64,000 nucleotides of DNA from Neisseria bacilliformis (GTDB taxonomy: Bacteria; Pseudomonadota; Gammaproteobacteria; Burkholderiales; Neisseriaceae): NCBI RefSeq assembly GCF_014055025.1, contig NZ_CP059571.1, forward strand, positions 620,001-684,000. The letters are read 5' to 3'. The position numbers were made by a program, and so were the translations under genes. A model generated the notes under the pieces. It had not been told where the DNA came from, made no database searches, and was given only the letters and a program-made list of their open reading frames with translations. This document shows, piece by piece, positions 43,832-51,893 of the stretch (its first letter is position 1; every line of letters begins with the position of its first letter).

Positions 43832-43939
43832 GCAGGGTGTGGCGCAAAGCCGCGCACGCGGTTTTGGGTTTGCGGGGAAATGCTCGGATTGGTTGGGCGG
43901 CAGGGAACGCGTGTGTCGCCTCGGGGCGACACACCCTAC
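43832..43939. repeat. REPIN-like pair, GTGTGGC family
   Basis: Left GCAGGGTGTGGCGCAAAGCCGCGCACGCGG (foot GCAG) and right GTCGCCTCGGGGCGACACACCCTAC, 108 bp. Confidence 0.7.
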
Positions 43940-43955
43940 GTATGATTCCACAAGC

Positions 43956-44079
43956 CGTCATTCCCGCACGGGCGGGAATCTTCTCTAATATTCTGCAATT
44001 TTTGAAGAAACAATCGGTTATTCACATCAAACAAGATTCCCGCCAGTACTCCTTCGGAGCATAAACGCGGGAATGACGG
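43956..44079. repeat. dRS3-like pair with inserted stem-loop in right arm
   Basis: Left GTCATTCCCGCACGGGCGGG. The right arm is GATTCCCGCC, then a 21-bp insert AGTACTCCTTCGGAGCATAAA, then CGCGGGAATGACGG. The insert carries a CTCC...GGAG hairpin, and its tail recurs at 22486-22520. Confidence 0.65.
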
Positions 44080-44133
44080 ATAGGAGGTTTTGGCTGCACC
44101 GAAGCTGCGCTTTCAGACGGCCTCTGTCGCTTT

Positions 44134-44242
44134 GTAGGGTGTGTGGCGCAAAGCCACGCACGCGGTTTGGATTTTGGGGGAAAACGCGCGGATTGGTTGG
44201 GCGGCAAAGAACGGGTGCGTCGCCTCGGGGCGACACACCCTG
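44134..44242. repeat. REPIN-like pair, GTGTGTGGC family
   Basis: Left GTAGGGTGTGTGGCGCAAAGCCACGCACGCGG and right GTCGCCTCGGGGCGACACACCCTGC, 109 bp. Confidence 0.75.
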
Positions 44243-44270
44243 CCTTCGGTTCGGCACGGTTTGAATAGAA

Positions 44271-44313
44271 CAGGCCGTCTGAAAAACCGTTTTACCGGTT
44301 TTCAGACGGCCTC
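44271..44313 (-). terminator. DUS-pair terminator after ybdD
   Basis: CAGGCCGTCTGAAAAACCG and CGGTTTTCAGACGGCCTC around TTTTAC, 15 bp past the ybdD stop. Confidence 0.75.
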
Positions 44314-44327
44314 TTTGCTTTAACAGC

Positions 44328-44543
44328 CTAGCAGCACCGACCGCCGTTTGCGCCGCAGCGGCGTTTGCGGCAGTAGTCTTGGAACTGCTGTTCGCTCATC
44401 ACGGGGGCATTGGGATTGTGCCTGCGCTGCTGGGCAACGTAGTTTTCATAATCCGGCACGCCCGCCATCAGGTTGGCCGTGAGCTTGGCGGTTTTCCAAA
44501 ACGCGGCGAGTTTGCGTTTTATCGCGGCTTTATGATGCTTCAC
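44328..44543 (-). CDS. ybdD: YbdD/YjiX family small protein (CstA partner)
   Basis: A 71-residue YbdD/YjiX (DUF466) protein with the family core LMAGVPDYENYVAQQRRHNPN and the C-terminal CGANGGRCC, rich in Cys/Arg. In enterobacteria the corresponding protein is encoded just after the pyruvate/peptide transporter CstA or BtsT and helps its function. The same arrangement holds here: the gene overlaps the cstA end by 14 bp. Confidence 0.88.
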   Translation of the reverse strand: MKHHKAAIKRKLAAFWKTAKLTANLMAGVPDYENYVAQQRRHNPNAPVMSEQQFQDYCRKRRCGANGGRCC

Positions 44544-46617
44544 CTTGCGCCTCCGCAGGTTGGGTGCCGTCGCGGTATACCGCCGGGATTTCTTTGGCGG
44601 TCGGCCAGCCGACTTTGCGGGCTTTGAGGGCGGTGCGCAGGCCGTAGAGGGCGACGACGACGACCACGCCGAGGAACAGGGCGGTGAGGCCGGAGTTCAC
44701 ATAGTCGTTCAGAATCACCTGCGACATTTCGCCGAGGTTTTTGGCGGGAGCGAGCACTTCGCCTTTGTCCAATGCGGCCTGGTATTTGTCGGCATGGGCG
44801 AGGAAGCTCACGCGGGGGCTTGCGTCAAACAGTTTCTGCAAGCCTGCCCAGCAGGTTACGAACAATACGCCGAAGGCGGGCACAAGCGTTACCCACACAT
44901 AGCGGTCGCGCTTCATTTTGATAAGTACGACAGTACACATAATCAGCGCGACGCCCGCGAGCATCTGGTTGGCGATGCCGAACAGCGGCCACAGCGAGTT
45001 GATGCCGCCCAGCGGGTCGGTTACGCCGGTGTAGAGGAAGTAGCCCCACAGCGCGACGGCGATAAAGGTGGCGACAAGGTTGGCGGGGATGGAGTCGGTG
45101 TTGCCGAAGGGTTTGAAGAAGATGCTGCCCAAGTCCTGAATCATAAAGCGGGCGACGCGGGTGCCGGCATCGACGGCGGTAAGGATGAACAGGGCTTCAA
45201 ACAAGAGGGCGAAGTGATACCAGAACGCCATCATGGCTTCGCCCGGAATCAGGCGGCTCATAATGTGCGCCATGCCAACGGCCAGTGTAGGCGCACCGCC
45301 CGCGCGGGAGAGGATGGTGTTTTCGCCGACTTCTTTGGCGGTGTGCAGCAGCGTGGCTTCGTCAACGGGGAAGTGGAGCTGGCTGCTAATCACCTGCGCG
45401 GCGTTGGCGGCATCGGTGCCGATCAGCGCGGCGGGGCTGTTCATGGCGAAATACACGCCCGGGTCAAGCGAAGCGGCAGCGGCCAGTGCCATAATCGCCA
45501 CGAAACTTTCCATCAGCATGCCGCCGTAGCCGATCATGCGCACATGGGTTTCGTTTTCCAGCATTTTCGGGGTGGTGCCCGAAGAAATCAGCGCGTGGAA
45601 ACCGGATACCGCGCCGCAGGCGATGGTGATGAACAGGAACGGGAACAGATGGCCGGAGAACACGGGGCCGGAGCCGTCGATAAAGTGCGTTACCGCAGGC
45701 ATTTGCAGTGCGGGGTTCACAATCACAATGCCGATCGCCAGCGCGGCAATCGTGCCGATTTTCAGGAAAGTGGACAGATAATCGCGCGGGGTGAGCAGCA
45801 GCCATACCGGCAATACGGAGGCGACAAAGCCGTAAATCATAATCGCCCAAGTGAGCTGGATGCCGTCGAGGTCGAAAATATGGCCGAAAGAGCTGTGCGC
45901 TACGTCTTCACCATAGACTACCGCCAGCATCAGCAGGATAAAGCCGACGATGGAAATCTCGCCGATTTTGCCCGGACGGATGTAGCGGGTGTAAATGCCC
46001 ATAAACAGCGCGATCGGCATGGTGGCGGCAATAGTGAACGTACCCCACGGGCTGTGCACGAGGGCTTTGACCACAATCAGCGCCAGCACCGCCATGATGA
46101 TGACCATAATCATCAGGATACCGATGGAAGCGATCACGCCGGGGATGGTGCCCAATTCCTGTTTCACGATGTCGCCCAAAGACTTGCCGTCGCGGCGCAT
46201 GGAAACGAACAAGACCATCATGTCCTGCACCGCGCCTGCAAACACCACGCCGAAGATAATCCACAGCGTGCCGGGCAGATAGCCCATCTGCGCCGCCAGC
46301 ACGGGGCCGACCAGCGGGCCTGCACCCGCAATCGCGGCGAAGTGGTGGCCGAACAGCACGCCTTTGTGCGTCGGCACATAGTCGAGGCCGTCGTTGTGCC
46401 GCTCGGCGGGTGTGAGGCGGTTCGGATCGAGCCGCATCACGTTTTTTGCGATGTAGAGGCTGTAAAAGCGGTAGGCGATGCAGTACACCGATACGGCGGC
46501 GGTTACCATCCACACCGCGCTGACCTGCTCGCCCCTATTGACGGCAAGCGTGGTAAAGGAGGCCAGGCCGGCCAAAACCACAATGCCCCAAATGAGGAAG
46601 GTTTTTAACGATTTCAT
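44530..46617 (-). CDS. cstA: Carbon-starvation family transporter (pyruvate/peptide importer)
   Basis: A 695-residue inner-membrane transporter of the CstA/BtsT family with about 16-18 helices. CstA takes up pyruvate or peptides in carbon-limited cells. Conserved segments include GHHFAAIAGAGPLVGPVLAAQMGYLPG near the N-terminus, FVSMRRDGKSLGDIVKQELG, and the FHALISSGTTPKMLENE loop. Start ATG at 46617 with an AAGGATTTAAACC leader. It overlaps ybdD and is probably in one operon with it. Confidence 0.9.
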   Translation of the reverse strand: MKSLKTFLIWGIVVLAGLASFTTLAVNRGEQVSAVWMVTAAVSVYCIAYRFYSLYIAKNVMRLDPNRLTPAERHNDGLDYVPTHKGVLFGHHFAAIAGAGPLVGPVLAAQMGYLPGTLWIIFGVVFAGAVQDMMVLFVSMRRDGKSLGDIVKQELGTIPGVIASIGILMIMVIIMAVLALIVVKALVHSPWGTFTIAATMPIALFMGIYTRYIRPGKIGEISIVGFILLMLAVVYGEDVAHSSFGHIFDLDGIQLTWAIMIYGFVASVLPVWLLLTPRDYLSTFLKIGTIAALAIGIVIVNPALQMPAVTHFIDGSGPVFSGHLFPFLFITIACGAVSGFHALISSGTTPKMLENETHVRMIGYGGMLMESFVAIMALAAAASLDPGVYFAMNSPAALIGTDAANAAQVISSQLHFPVDEATLLHTAKEVGENTILSRAGGAPTLAVGMAHIMSRLIPGEAMMAFWYHFALLFEALFILTAVDAGTRVARFMIQDLGSIFFKPFGNTDSIPANLVATFIAVALWGYFLYTGVTDPLGGINSLWPLFGIANQMLAGVALIMCTVVLIKMKRDRYVWVTLVPAFGVLFVTCWAGLQKLFDASPRVSFLAHADKYQAALDKGEVLAPAKNLGEMSQVILNDYVNSGLTALFLGVVVVVALYGLRTALKARKVGWPTAKEIPAVYRDGTQPAEAQGEAS

Positions 46618-46823
46618 GGTTTAAATCCTTAAATTTGAAAAACAATCGGAAGAGTCGGAATATCGCGCGGCGGGCTGCGGCCGCCGGGGCTTTCTTGGCG
46701 AAGCGGGGTTTGATGGTAGTGTGCCGACCCGCCGTAAGATTAACACAAAGCGACATAAGATGCGGCGCATTTAACACAGCCGCAGGCAGGCCGCCGCGTT
46801 TTTATGTTTTAACTATCGAGCGT

Positions 46824-46903
46824 GTAGGTCGGATCCTCGAATCCGACATTTTCCCGCAGCATCCTCCTGCCGCGCGGATGTCGGATACAAGTATCCGACC
46901 TAC
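46824..46903. repeat. REPIN-like pair, TCGGATAC family
   Basis: Left GTAGGTCGGATCCTCGAATCCGAC and right GTCGGATACAAGTATCCGACCTAC, 80 bp. Confidence 0.75.
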
Positions 46904-47169
46904 GGTTGAAATCCCTTGTCCCGTCATTCCCGCGCAGGCGGAAATCTTGGTGGGGTTGGGCAGGAGGCTGTTTTTTCTAAGAATTATTGAATATCGGAGA
47001 AGATTCCCGCCTACGCGGAATGACGGCAGAGTGGGTCATACGTAGGGTGTGTCGCCCCAAGGCGACGCACGCGTTCCCTGCCGTTTAAAGGCCGTCTGAA
47101 AGCGCAGCTTCAACGAAGTTAAAATCCCCAAACCCGCTTTTCAGACGGCCTCTGCGTTTTGCGCGATGG

Positions 47170-47245
47170 GTAGGGTGGGTCTCGATCCACCGTTTGCGGG
47201 AAGTGGCACGTTGCGGCGATTGCGGCGGGTCTCGACCCACCCTAC
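47170..47245. repeat. REPIN-like pair, GGGTGGGT family
   Basis: Left GTAGGGTGGGTCTCGATCCACC and right GGCGGGTCTCGACCCACCCTAC, 76 bp. Same family as 30498-30565. Confidence 0.75.
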
Positions 47246-47256
47246 CTGAACAACAG

Positions 47257-47290
47257 AGGCCGTCTGAAAAGTGTTTTTCAGACGGCCTCT
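47257..47290 (-). terminator. DUS-pair terminator after lipoprotein gene
   Basis: AGAGGCCGTCTGAAAAG and TTTTTCAGACGGCCTCT with a short TG loop. Confidence 0.7.
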
Positions 47291-47310
47291 GCCTTGTTTT
47301 GGCGGGTGTT

Positions 47311-47925
47311 TCAGCGCGTGCGTTTGTAAAAGGCCATGTTCTGCTCGGCCGCGTCCTGCGCCAGTTCGCGGTTTTGGCGGTAGAGGTCTTTGTATTTTTC
47401 CTGTATCTGCTCGTCGGTCAGTTTGCCGCCGGTTTCTTTGATTTGGATTTCAAAGAGTTTGATGTCGGTTTGGAATTTTTTGATCCACAAGTCGCGCAGG
47501 GCGGTTACTTCTTTGTCGTTTGCTTTGAAGGCTTGCAGCTTGGCCACGGCATCTTGGTAGGCTTGGATGTTGCTGCGGTAGATTTCGATGCTGAGGCTGT
47601 TGCGGCGGGCGGGGTCTTTGCTGGTTTTGAGTTCTTCGACCTTTTTGCGCATTTCTTCGGAATCGAGGTAGGCGGAGCTTTGCGCGCCGATTTCTTCGAT
47701 TTGTTTCAAGAGTGCCAGCGCGTCGGCTTTGAAGGCGGGGTCTTCTTTGGAGACGGCGTCGGTGTGGCCTGCGGCTTCGTGTTGCGCGGCGGGGCCGGAT
47801 GCCGCTGCCGGTGAGGCGGGGGTTTGGGCGGGGGCGGATGCTGCGGCGGGCGTTGCTTTTTCCGGCTGGCAGGCGGTGAGGGCGAGGGCGCAGAGGAGGG
47901 CGGTGAGGCAGGGGGTGTGTTTCAT
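47311..47925 (-). CDS. Lipoprotein with Ala/Pro-rich and helical domains
   Basis: A 204-residue lipoprotein: signal peptide with lipobox LTAC (Cys19), an Ala/Pro-rich spacer (about residues 24-52), then a charged helical region to the end (many Lys/Glu and Ala; KADALALLKQIEEIGAQS onward) that could form a coiled coil. Such envelope lipoproteins are common in Neisseria. No family is recognised. A ribosome-binding AAAGAAACC leader precedes the ATG. Confidence 0.65.
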   Translation of the reverse strand: MKHTPCLTALLCALALTACQPEKATPAAASAPAQTPASPAAASGPAAQHEAAGHTDAVSKEDPAFKADALALLKQIEEIGAQSSAYLDSEEMRKKVEELKTSKDPARRNSLSIEIYRSNIQAYQDAVAKLQAFKANDKEVTALRDLWIKKFQTDIKLFEIQIKETGGKLTDEQIQEKYKDLYRQNRELAQDAAEQNMAFYKRTR

Positions 47926-47995
47926 GGTTTCTTTCTGTTTTGTTATGGGAAGGTGGGAAGGAGGCGGGGCGTTTTCAGACGGCCTTTTGTGTGCT

Positions 47996-49531
47996 TTATT
48001 CGTCGCTTTCTTCGATGCGGACGCTGTGGTCGATGAGGCCGGGGAGGACGAAGGCGGCCGCGCCGGAGGATTTGCCTTCGGAGAGGCGTTGCAGGTAGGG
48101 TTCGTCGATGTCGCCGGTGAGGTAGCGGCCGCTGAAACAGGAGTCGTCGAAGGCTTCGATGGCGGGGTTCATGGCGCGGATGACGTTTTCGAGGGCGGCG
48201 AGGTCTTGGAAGACGCAGCCGTCTGCGCCGACTTCGGCGGCGATTTGGGCGGCGGTGCGGCCGTTGGCGATGAGTTCTTCGCGGGTGGGCATGTCGATGC
48301 CGTAGACGTTGGGATAGCGTACTTCGGGGGCGGCGGAGGCGAAGAAGACTTTTTTCGCGCCGGCGGCTTTGGCCATTTCGACGATTTCGCGGCTGGTGGT
48401 GCCGCGTACGATGGAGTCGTCAACCAGCAGGATGTTTTTGCCTTTGAATTCGCTGTCCATCGGGTTGAGTTTCTGGCGCACGGATTTTTTGCGGGTGGCC
48501 TGGCCGGGCATGATGAAGGTGCGGCCGATGTAGCGGTTTTTGATGAAGCCTTCGCGGTAGGGTTTGCCCAGGTGGGCGGCGAGTTCCATTGCGCTGGGGC
48601 GGCTGGTGTCGGGGATGGGCATGACGACGTCGATGTCGGCCAAATCGATTTCGCTTTTGACTTTTTCGGCCAGGGTGATGCCCATGTTGACGCGCGCCTG
48701 ATAGACGGACACGCCGTCGATGACGGAATCGGGGCGGGCGAAATAGACGTATTCGAACAGGCAGGGGGCGAGCTTGGGGTGTGCGGCGCACTGGCGGCTG
48801 TGCAGTTTGCCGTCGGTGGTGATGAAGACGGCTTCGCCGGGGGCGATGTCGCGCACGGTTTCGTAGGTGAGGCTGTTGAAGACGACGGATTCGGAGGCCA
48901 CGGCCCAGTCGGTTTTGCCGTCGGCGCGGCGGTTTCTGCCCAAAACCAGCGGGCGGATGCCGTAGGGGTCGCGGAAGGCGAGCAGGCCGTAGCCGGCGAT
49001 CAGGGCGACGACGCCGTATGCGCCGCGCACGAGTGTGTGCAGGCGGGAGACGGCGTTGAAGATGTGGTCGGGGGTGAGGGTGTGGCCGTCTGAAAGGGCG
49101 GTTTCGCGGTGCAGCTCGTGGGCGAGGACGTTGAGCAGCACTTCGGAATCGGAGCCGGTGTTGACGTGGCGCAGGTGTTTGTCGCACACGCTGCGGTAGA
49201 GCTCGTCGGTGTTGGTGAGGTTGCCGTTGTGCGCCAGCATGATGCCGAAGGGGGAGCTGACGTAGAAGGGCTGGGCTTCGGCGGTGCTGCCCGCGTTGCC
49301 GGCGGTGGGGTAGCGCACGTGGCCGATGCCGGTGTTGCCCGAGAGCTCTCGCATGTTGCGGGTGCGGAACACTTCGCGCACCATGCCTTTGCCTTTGTGC
49401 ATGTGGAAGGTCGAACCGTTCAGGGTGGCGATGCCGGCCGCGTCCTGCCCTCTGTGTTGCAGCATTTGCAGGCCGTCATACAGAAGCTGGTTGACCGGTT
49501 CGTTGGCGACAAGGCCGAAAACTCCGCACAT
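47996..49531 (-). CDS. purF: Amidophosphoribosyltransferase
   Basis: First committed step of purine synthesis: makes phosphoribosylamine from PRPP and glutamine. The 511-residue product starts MCGVFGLVAN, so the mature N-terminal nucleophile is Cys2 with no propeptide. The glutaminase domain shows RYPTAG and HNGNLTN, and the phosphoribosyltransferase domain shows VMPIPDTSRPSAMELA and ILLVDDSIVRGTTSREIV. A DUS is in frame as ALSDGHTLTP. A DUS pair lies in the gap to cvpA. Confidence 0.95.
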   Translation of the reverse strand: MCGVFGLVANEPVNQLLYDGLQMLQHRGQDAAGIATLNGSTFHMHKGKGMVREVFRTRNMRELSGNTGIGHVRYPTAGNAGSTAEAQPFYVSSPFGIMLAHNGNLTNTDELYRSVCDKHLRHVNTGSDSEVLLNVLAHELHRETALSDGHTLTPDHIFNAVSRLHTLVRGAYGVVALIAGYGLLAFRDPYGIRPLVLGRNRRADGKTDWAVASESVVFNSLTYETVRDIAPGEAVFITTDGKLHSRQCAAHPKLAPCLFEYVYFARPDSVIDGVSVYQARVNMGITLAEKVKSEIDLADIDVVMPIPDTSRPSAMELAAHLGKPYREGFIKNRYIGRTFIMPGQATRKKSVRQKLNPMDSEFKGKNILLVDDSIVRGTTSREIVEMAKAAGAKKVFFASAAPEVRYPNVYGIDMPTREELIANGRTAAQIAAEVGADGCVFQDLAALENVIRAMNPAIEAFDDSCFSGRYLTGDIDEPYLQRLSEGKSSGAAAFVLPGLIDHSVRIEESDE

Positions 49532-49592
49532 GAAATGATCTCCGAATGGTTGAAATGCCCGCAGGGCGGGCGGCGGTTTGCCGGTTTGCTGT

Positions 49593-49629
49593 GGAGGCCG
49601 TCTGAAAGCGCGTTTTCAGACGGCCTTTG
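49593..49629 (-). terminator. DUS pair between cvpA and purF
   Basis: GGAGGCCGTCTGAAAGCG and CGTTTTCAGACGGCCTTT with essentially no loop. It may modulate read-through from cvpA into purF. Confidence 0.65.
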
Positions 49630-49658
49630 CAAAACAAAACGTGGCGGCAGCATGTTGT

Positions 49659-50156
49659 TCAGCCGCCGTAGCGGGTGATTTTTTCCGACAGATAGGCGGG
49701 CAGGTAGGGCACGGCGGCATCGGCCGCGCCCTCGAAAAAGGGTGCGCTGTACGACTGCTGCCAGTCTTCGCTCTGCGGCAGGTCGGTGAAGGCGCAGACC
49801 AGCACCGCCAGCGTAACCGCTGCGCCGCCGCGCACGATGCCGTACAGCGCGCCGAGCAGGCGGTTGAGGCCGCCGAGGCCGACGGCTTTCGCGCCGCCGG
49901 TGAGCAGCGGGCGCAGCAGCGACATGGCCAGCAGCACGGCGGCGAAGGCGGCGACGAAGCCGGCGGCGGTGGCGAGGACGGGGGGCTGCACCGACGATAA
50001 AACGGTCGCGCCCAGCGGGGCGGCGGCGAGTTTGGCCACCGACAGGGCAAACAGCCAAGAAACCAGCGACAGCACTTCGCCGATCATGCCGCGCACCGCG
50101 CCGGCGGCGGCGGAGAGGCCGACGATGGCGAGGACGGAAATATCGAATAGGGTCAT
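49659..50156 (-). CDS. cvpA: CvpA family membrane protein
   Basis: A 165-residue inner-membrane protein with four hydrophobic helices. It has the family start MTLFDISVLAIVGLSAAAGAVRGMIGEVLS and the second conserved piece LLGALYGIVRGGAAV. CvpA is needed for colicin V export in E. coli and for bile or purine-related phenotypes elsewhere; its biochemical role is unclear. It sits upstream of purF, as in many proteobacteria. Confidence 0.9.
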   Translation of the reverse strand: MTLFDISVLAIVGLSAAAGAVRGMIGEVLSLVSWLFALSVAKLAAAPLGATVLSSVQPPVLATAAGFVAAFAAVLLAMSLLRPLLTGGAKAVGLGGLNRLLGALYGIVRGGAAVTLAVLVCAFTDLPQSEDWQQSYSAPFFEGAADAAVPYLPAYLSEKITRYGG

Positions 50157-50184
50157 GGCCTTGCCTGTGCTTTGCGGTTGGTCG

Positions 50185-50248
50185 GAGGCCGTCTGAAAAA
50201 CGTAAAAACAGGTTTGGGCTGCGTCGAAGCTGCGTTTTCAGACGGCCT
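50185..50248 (-). terminator. DUS pair after SPOR-protein gene
   Basis: GGAGGCCGTCTGAAAAACG and GTTTTCAGACGGCCTGC around a 30-nt loop containing GGCTGCGTCGAAGCTGCG. Confidence 0.55.
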
Positions 50249-50253
50249 GCATG

Positions 50254-51873
50254 CTATTTGCCGAGGACGACTGCGCCGTCCATGCCCTGCGCTTTGATGC
50301 GGTCGAGGGCTTTTTGTGCTTCGTCGCGGCTGGGGAAGGTGCCGGTGCGCACGCGGTACACTTTGCCGTTGGCGGTGTCCACTTCGCGCACGACCGCGCT
50401 GTATCCGGCGTCGGCCAGTCGCTGCTGGGCTTTTTTCGCCTGCTCCTGCGAGCGGTACGCGCCTGTTTGGATCATGGCGCGGCGGCCTTTCTGGTTTTCG
50501 AGGATGGCCTGCGGGTCGGGTTTGGCGGGTCTGCTTTTGTTTTCCAGAGCCTGCCGCGCGCGGTTGGCTTTGTCGGCTTCTTTTTGTTTGGCCGCGTCCT
50601 GCTGTTTTTTCAGCGCGGCGGCTTTTTTCTCGTCGGCCAGGCGTTTTTCTTCGGCGGCTTTGCGCTCTTCTGCCTGTTTTTTGATTTCCTGTTTTTTCAG
50701 GTCGGCGGCACGTTTTTCTTCGGCGGCTTGGCGCAGCTCGGCTTTTTGCCGCTCTTCAAGCTGTTTGCGCTCGGCCGCGTGTTTTTCGGCCAGTGTCTGC
50801 ACGCGGGCGGCTTCCTGTTTTTTCTGTTCGGCGCGTTTGGCTTCGGCCTGTTTTTTGGCTTCCTGCTGTTTTTTCAACTCGGCGAGGCGTTTTTCTTCGG
50901 CGGCTCTGCGCTCTTCGGCCAGACGTTGTTTGGCTTCCTGCTGTTTTTTCTGCTCGGCAAGGCGTTTTTCTTCGGCGGCTCTGCGCTCTTCGGCCAGGCG
51001 TTGTTTGGCTTCCTGCCGTTTTTTCTGTTCGGCCAGGCGTTTTTCTTCGGTTTCACGCCGCTGCTGTTCGGCAAGCTGTCTGCGTTCGGCGGCTTGTTTT
51101 TCGGCCAGTGCCTGCCTTTGCGCTTCGGCCTGTCTGCGTTCGGCCAGGCGTTGCTCGCGGGCGGTTTTTCTGGCTTCGGCTTCGGCGCGCTGTTTTTCCA
51201 GCCGCTCGCCTTCGGCGCGGATTTCGCGCAGGCGTTTTTCGCGGGCGGCGGCGCGGCGTTCGGCTTCTTCGGCGCGGTCTTCTTCGGCGGTGAGGCGTTC
51301 GACTTCGATGCGGCGGGCTTCGTCGGCCTTGCGTTCGGCTTCGATGCGGGCTTTTTCGGCGGCGAGGCGTTTTTCCCGCGCCAGTTTTTCGGCGGCTTTG
51401 CGGCGGGCGCGTTCGGCGGCCTGTTGGTCGGTGTTGTTGATGGTTACGGCGGGCAGGGGGGCGGCGGGGTCGGCTTTTTTGACGATGGTGCGCACGGAGC
51501 CGTCGTCGTCGGTTTGTTCGACGCTTTCCTGGCCTTCTTTGAGTTCGTAAACGGGTTTGGCTTCTTTTTTGCGGGCGGCGGGAGCGGGGGTGTCGGAGGC
51601 GGTTTCGGCGGAGATGTCGTAGGTGTCGGCGGCGTCTTCGTCCTGGTTGGCGGCGTATTCGGACGCGGCGGAGGCGGGGTTTTCAGACGGCCTTTGGGCG
51701 GGGATTTCGGTTTTGACGGCGGGGGGCGGGGTGTCGTCCGCGCCGCCGTTGACGGTGAGGCCGAAGACGATGCCGGCGGCGGCGACCATGGCCGACGCGC
51801 CGACGAGGCGGCGGCGGTTTTTGCGTTTGATTTGTTCGTATTCGTTGAGCGAATCGAGTCGTTTGTCTGCCAT
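50254..51873 (-). CDS. SPOR-domain protein with long charged repeat region
   Basis: A 539-residue single-pass inner-membrane protein. It has a short cytoplasmic N-terminus (MADKRLDSLNEYEQIKRKN), one helix at about residues 23-45, a Pro/Asp-rich stretch, and a very long Ala/Glu/Lys/Arg-rich region (about 150-450) predicted to be one helix or coiled coil, with 22-residue tandem repeats around EEKRLAEQKK. The C-terminal SPOR domain (about 460-539, MIQTGAYRSQEQAKKAQQRL, VYRVRTGTF) binds denuded peptidoglycan at the septum. It lies between folC and cvpA, and its DUS-encoded segment is AQRPSENPAS. Confidence 0.85.
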   Translation of the reverse strand: MADKRLDSLNEYEQIKRKNRRRLVGASAMVAAAGIVFGLTVNGGADDTPPPAVKTEIPAQRPSENPASAASEYAANQDEDAADTYDISAETASDTPAPAARKKEAKPVYELKEGQESVEQTDDDGSVRTIVKKADPAAPLPAVTINNTDQQAAERARRKAAEKLAREKRLAAEKARIEAERKADEARRIEVERLTAEEDRAEEAERRAAAREKRLREIRAEGERLEKQRAEAEARKTAREQRLAERRQAEAQRQALAEKQAAERRQLAEQQRRETEEKRLAEQKKRQEAKQRLAEERRAAEEKRLAEQKKQQEAKQRLAEERRAAEEKRLAELKKQQEAKKQAEAKRAEQKKQEAARVQTLAEKHAAERKQLEERQKAELRQAAEEKRAADLKKQEIKKQAEERKAAEEKRLADEKKAAALKKQQDAAKQKEADKANRARQALENKSRPAKPDPQAILENQKGRRAMIQTGAYRSQEQAKKAQQRLADAGYSAVVREVDTANGKVYRVRTGTFPSRDEAQKALDRIKAQGMDGAVVLGK

Positions 51874-51893
51874 TTTGTTTCCCGTTCTGCGTT

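Larger units (their letters stand above)
43608..44327. repeat. Repeat-filled spacer between RbbA-like gene and ybdD (720 bp)
   Basis: No gene is supported. It holds a DUS pair (43686-43720), a GTGTACGGC-type single end (43733-43760), another DUS, a GTGTGGCGC-family REPIN-like pair (43832-43939), a dRS3-like pair (43956-44079) whose right arm contains an extra AGTACTCCTTCGGAGCATAA, a GTGTGTGGC-family pair (44134-44242), and the ybdD terminator (44271-44313). This is one of the densest repeat stretches of the window. Confidence 0.8.
46618..47256. repeat. Spacer upstream of cstA: repeats
   Basis: The first 200 bp hold no recognisable element and probably include the cstA promoter, which I could not place. 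Then follow a TCGGATAC-family REPIN-like pair (46824-46903), a dRS3-like pair (46922-47028), a GTGTGTCGC single end (47042-47073), two DUS in opposite orientations (near 47089 and 47138), and a GGGTGGGT-family pair (47170-47245). No gene is supported. Confidence 0.75.

Noticed and set aside
4538-47245. CRISPR arrays in the repeat-rich gaps
   Set aside because: Repeats are paired hairpins with irregular spacing and DUS, not regularly spaced identical repeats with unique spacers, and no cas gene is seen.
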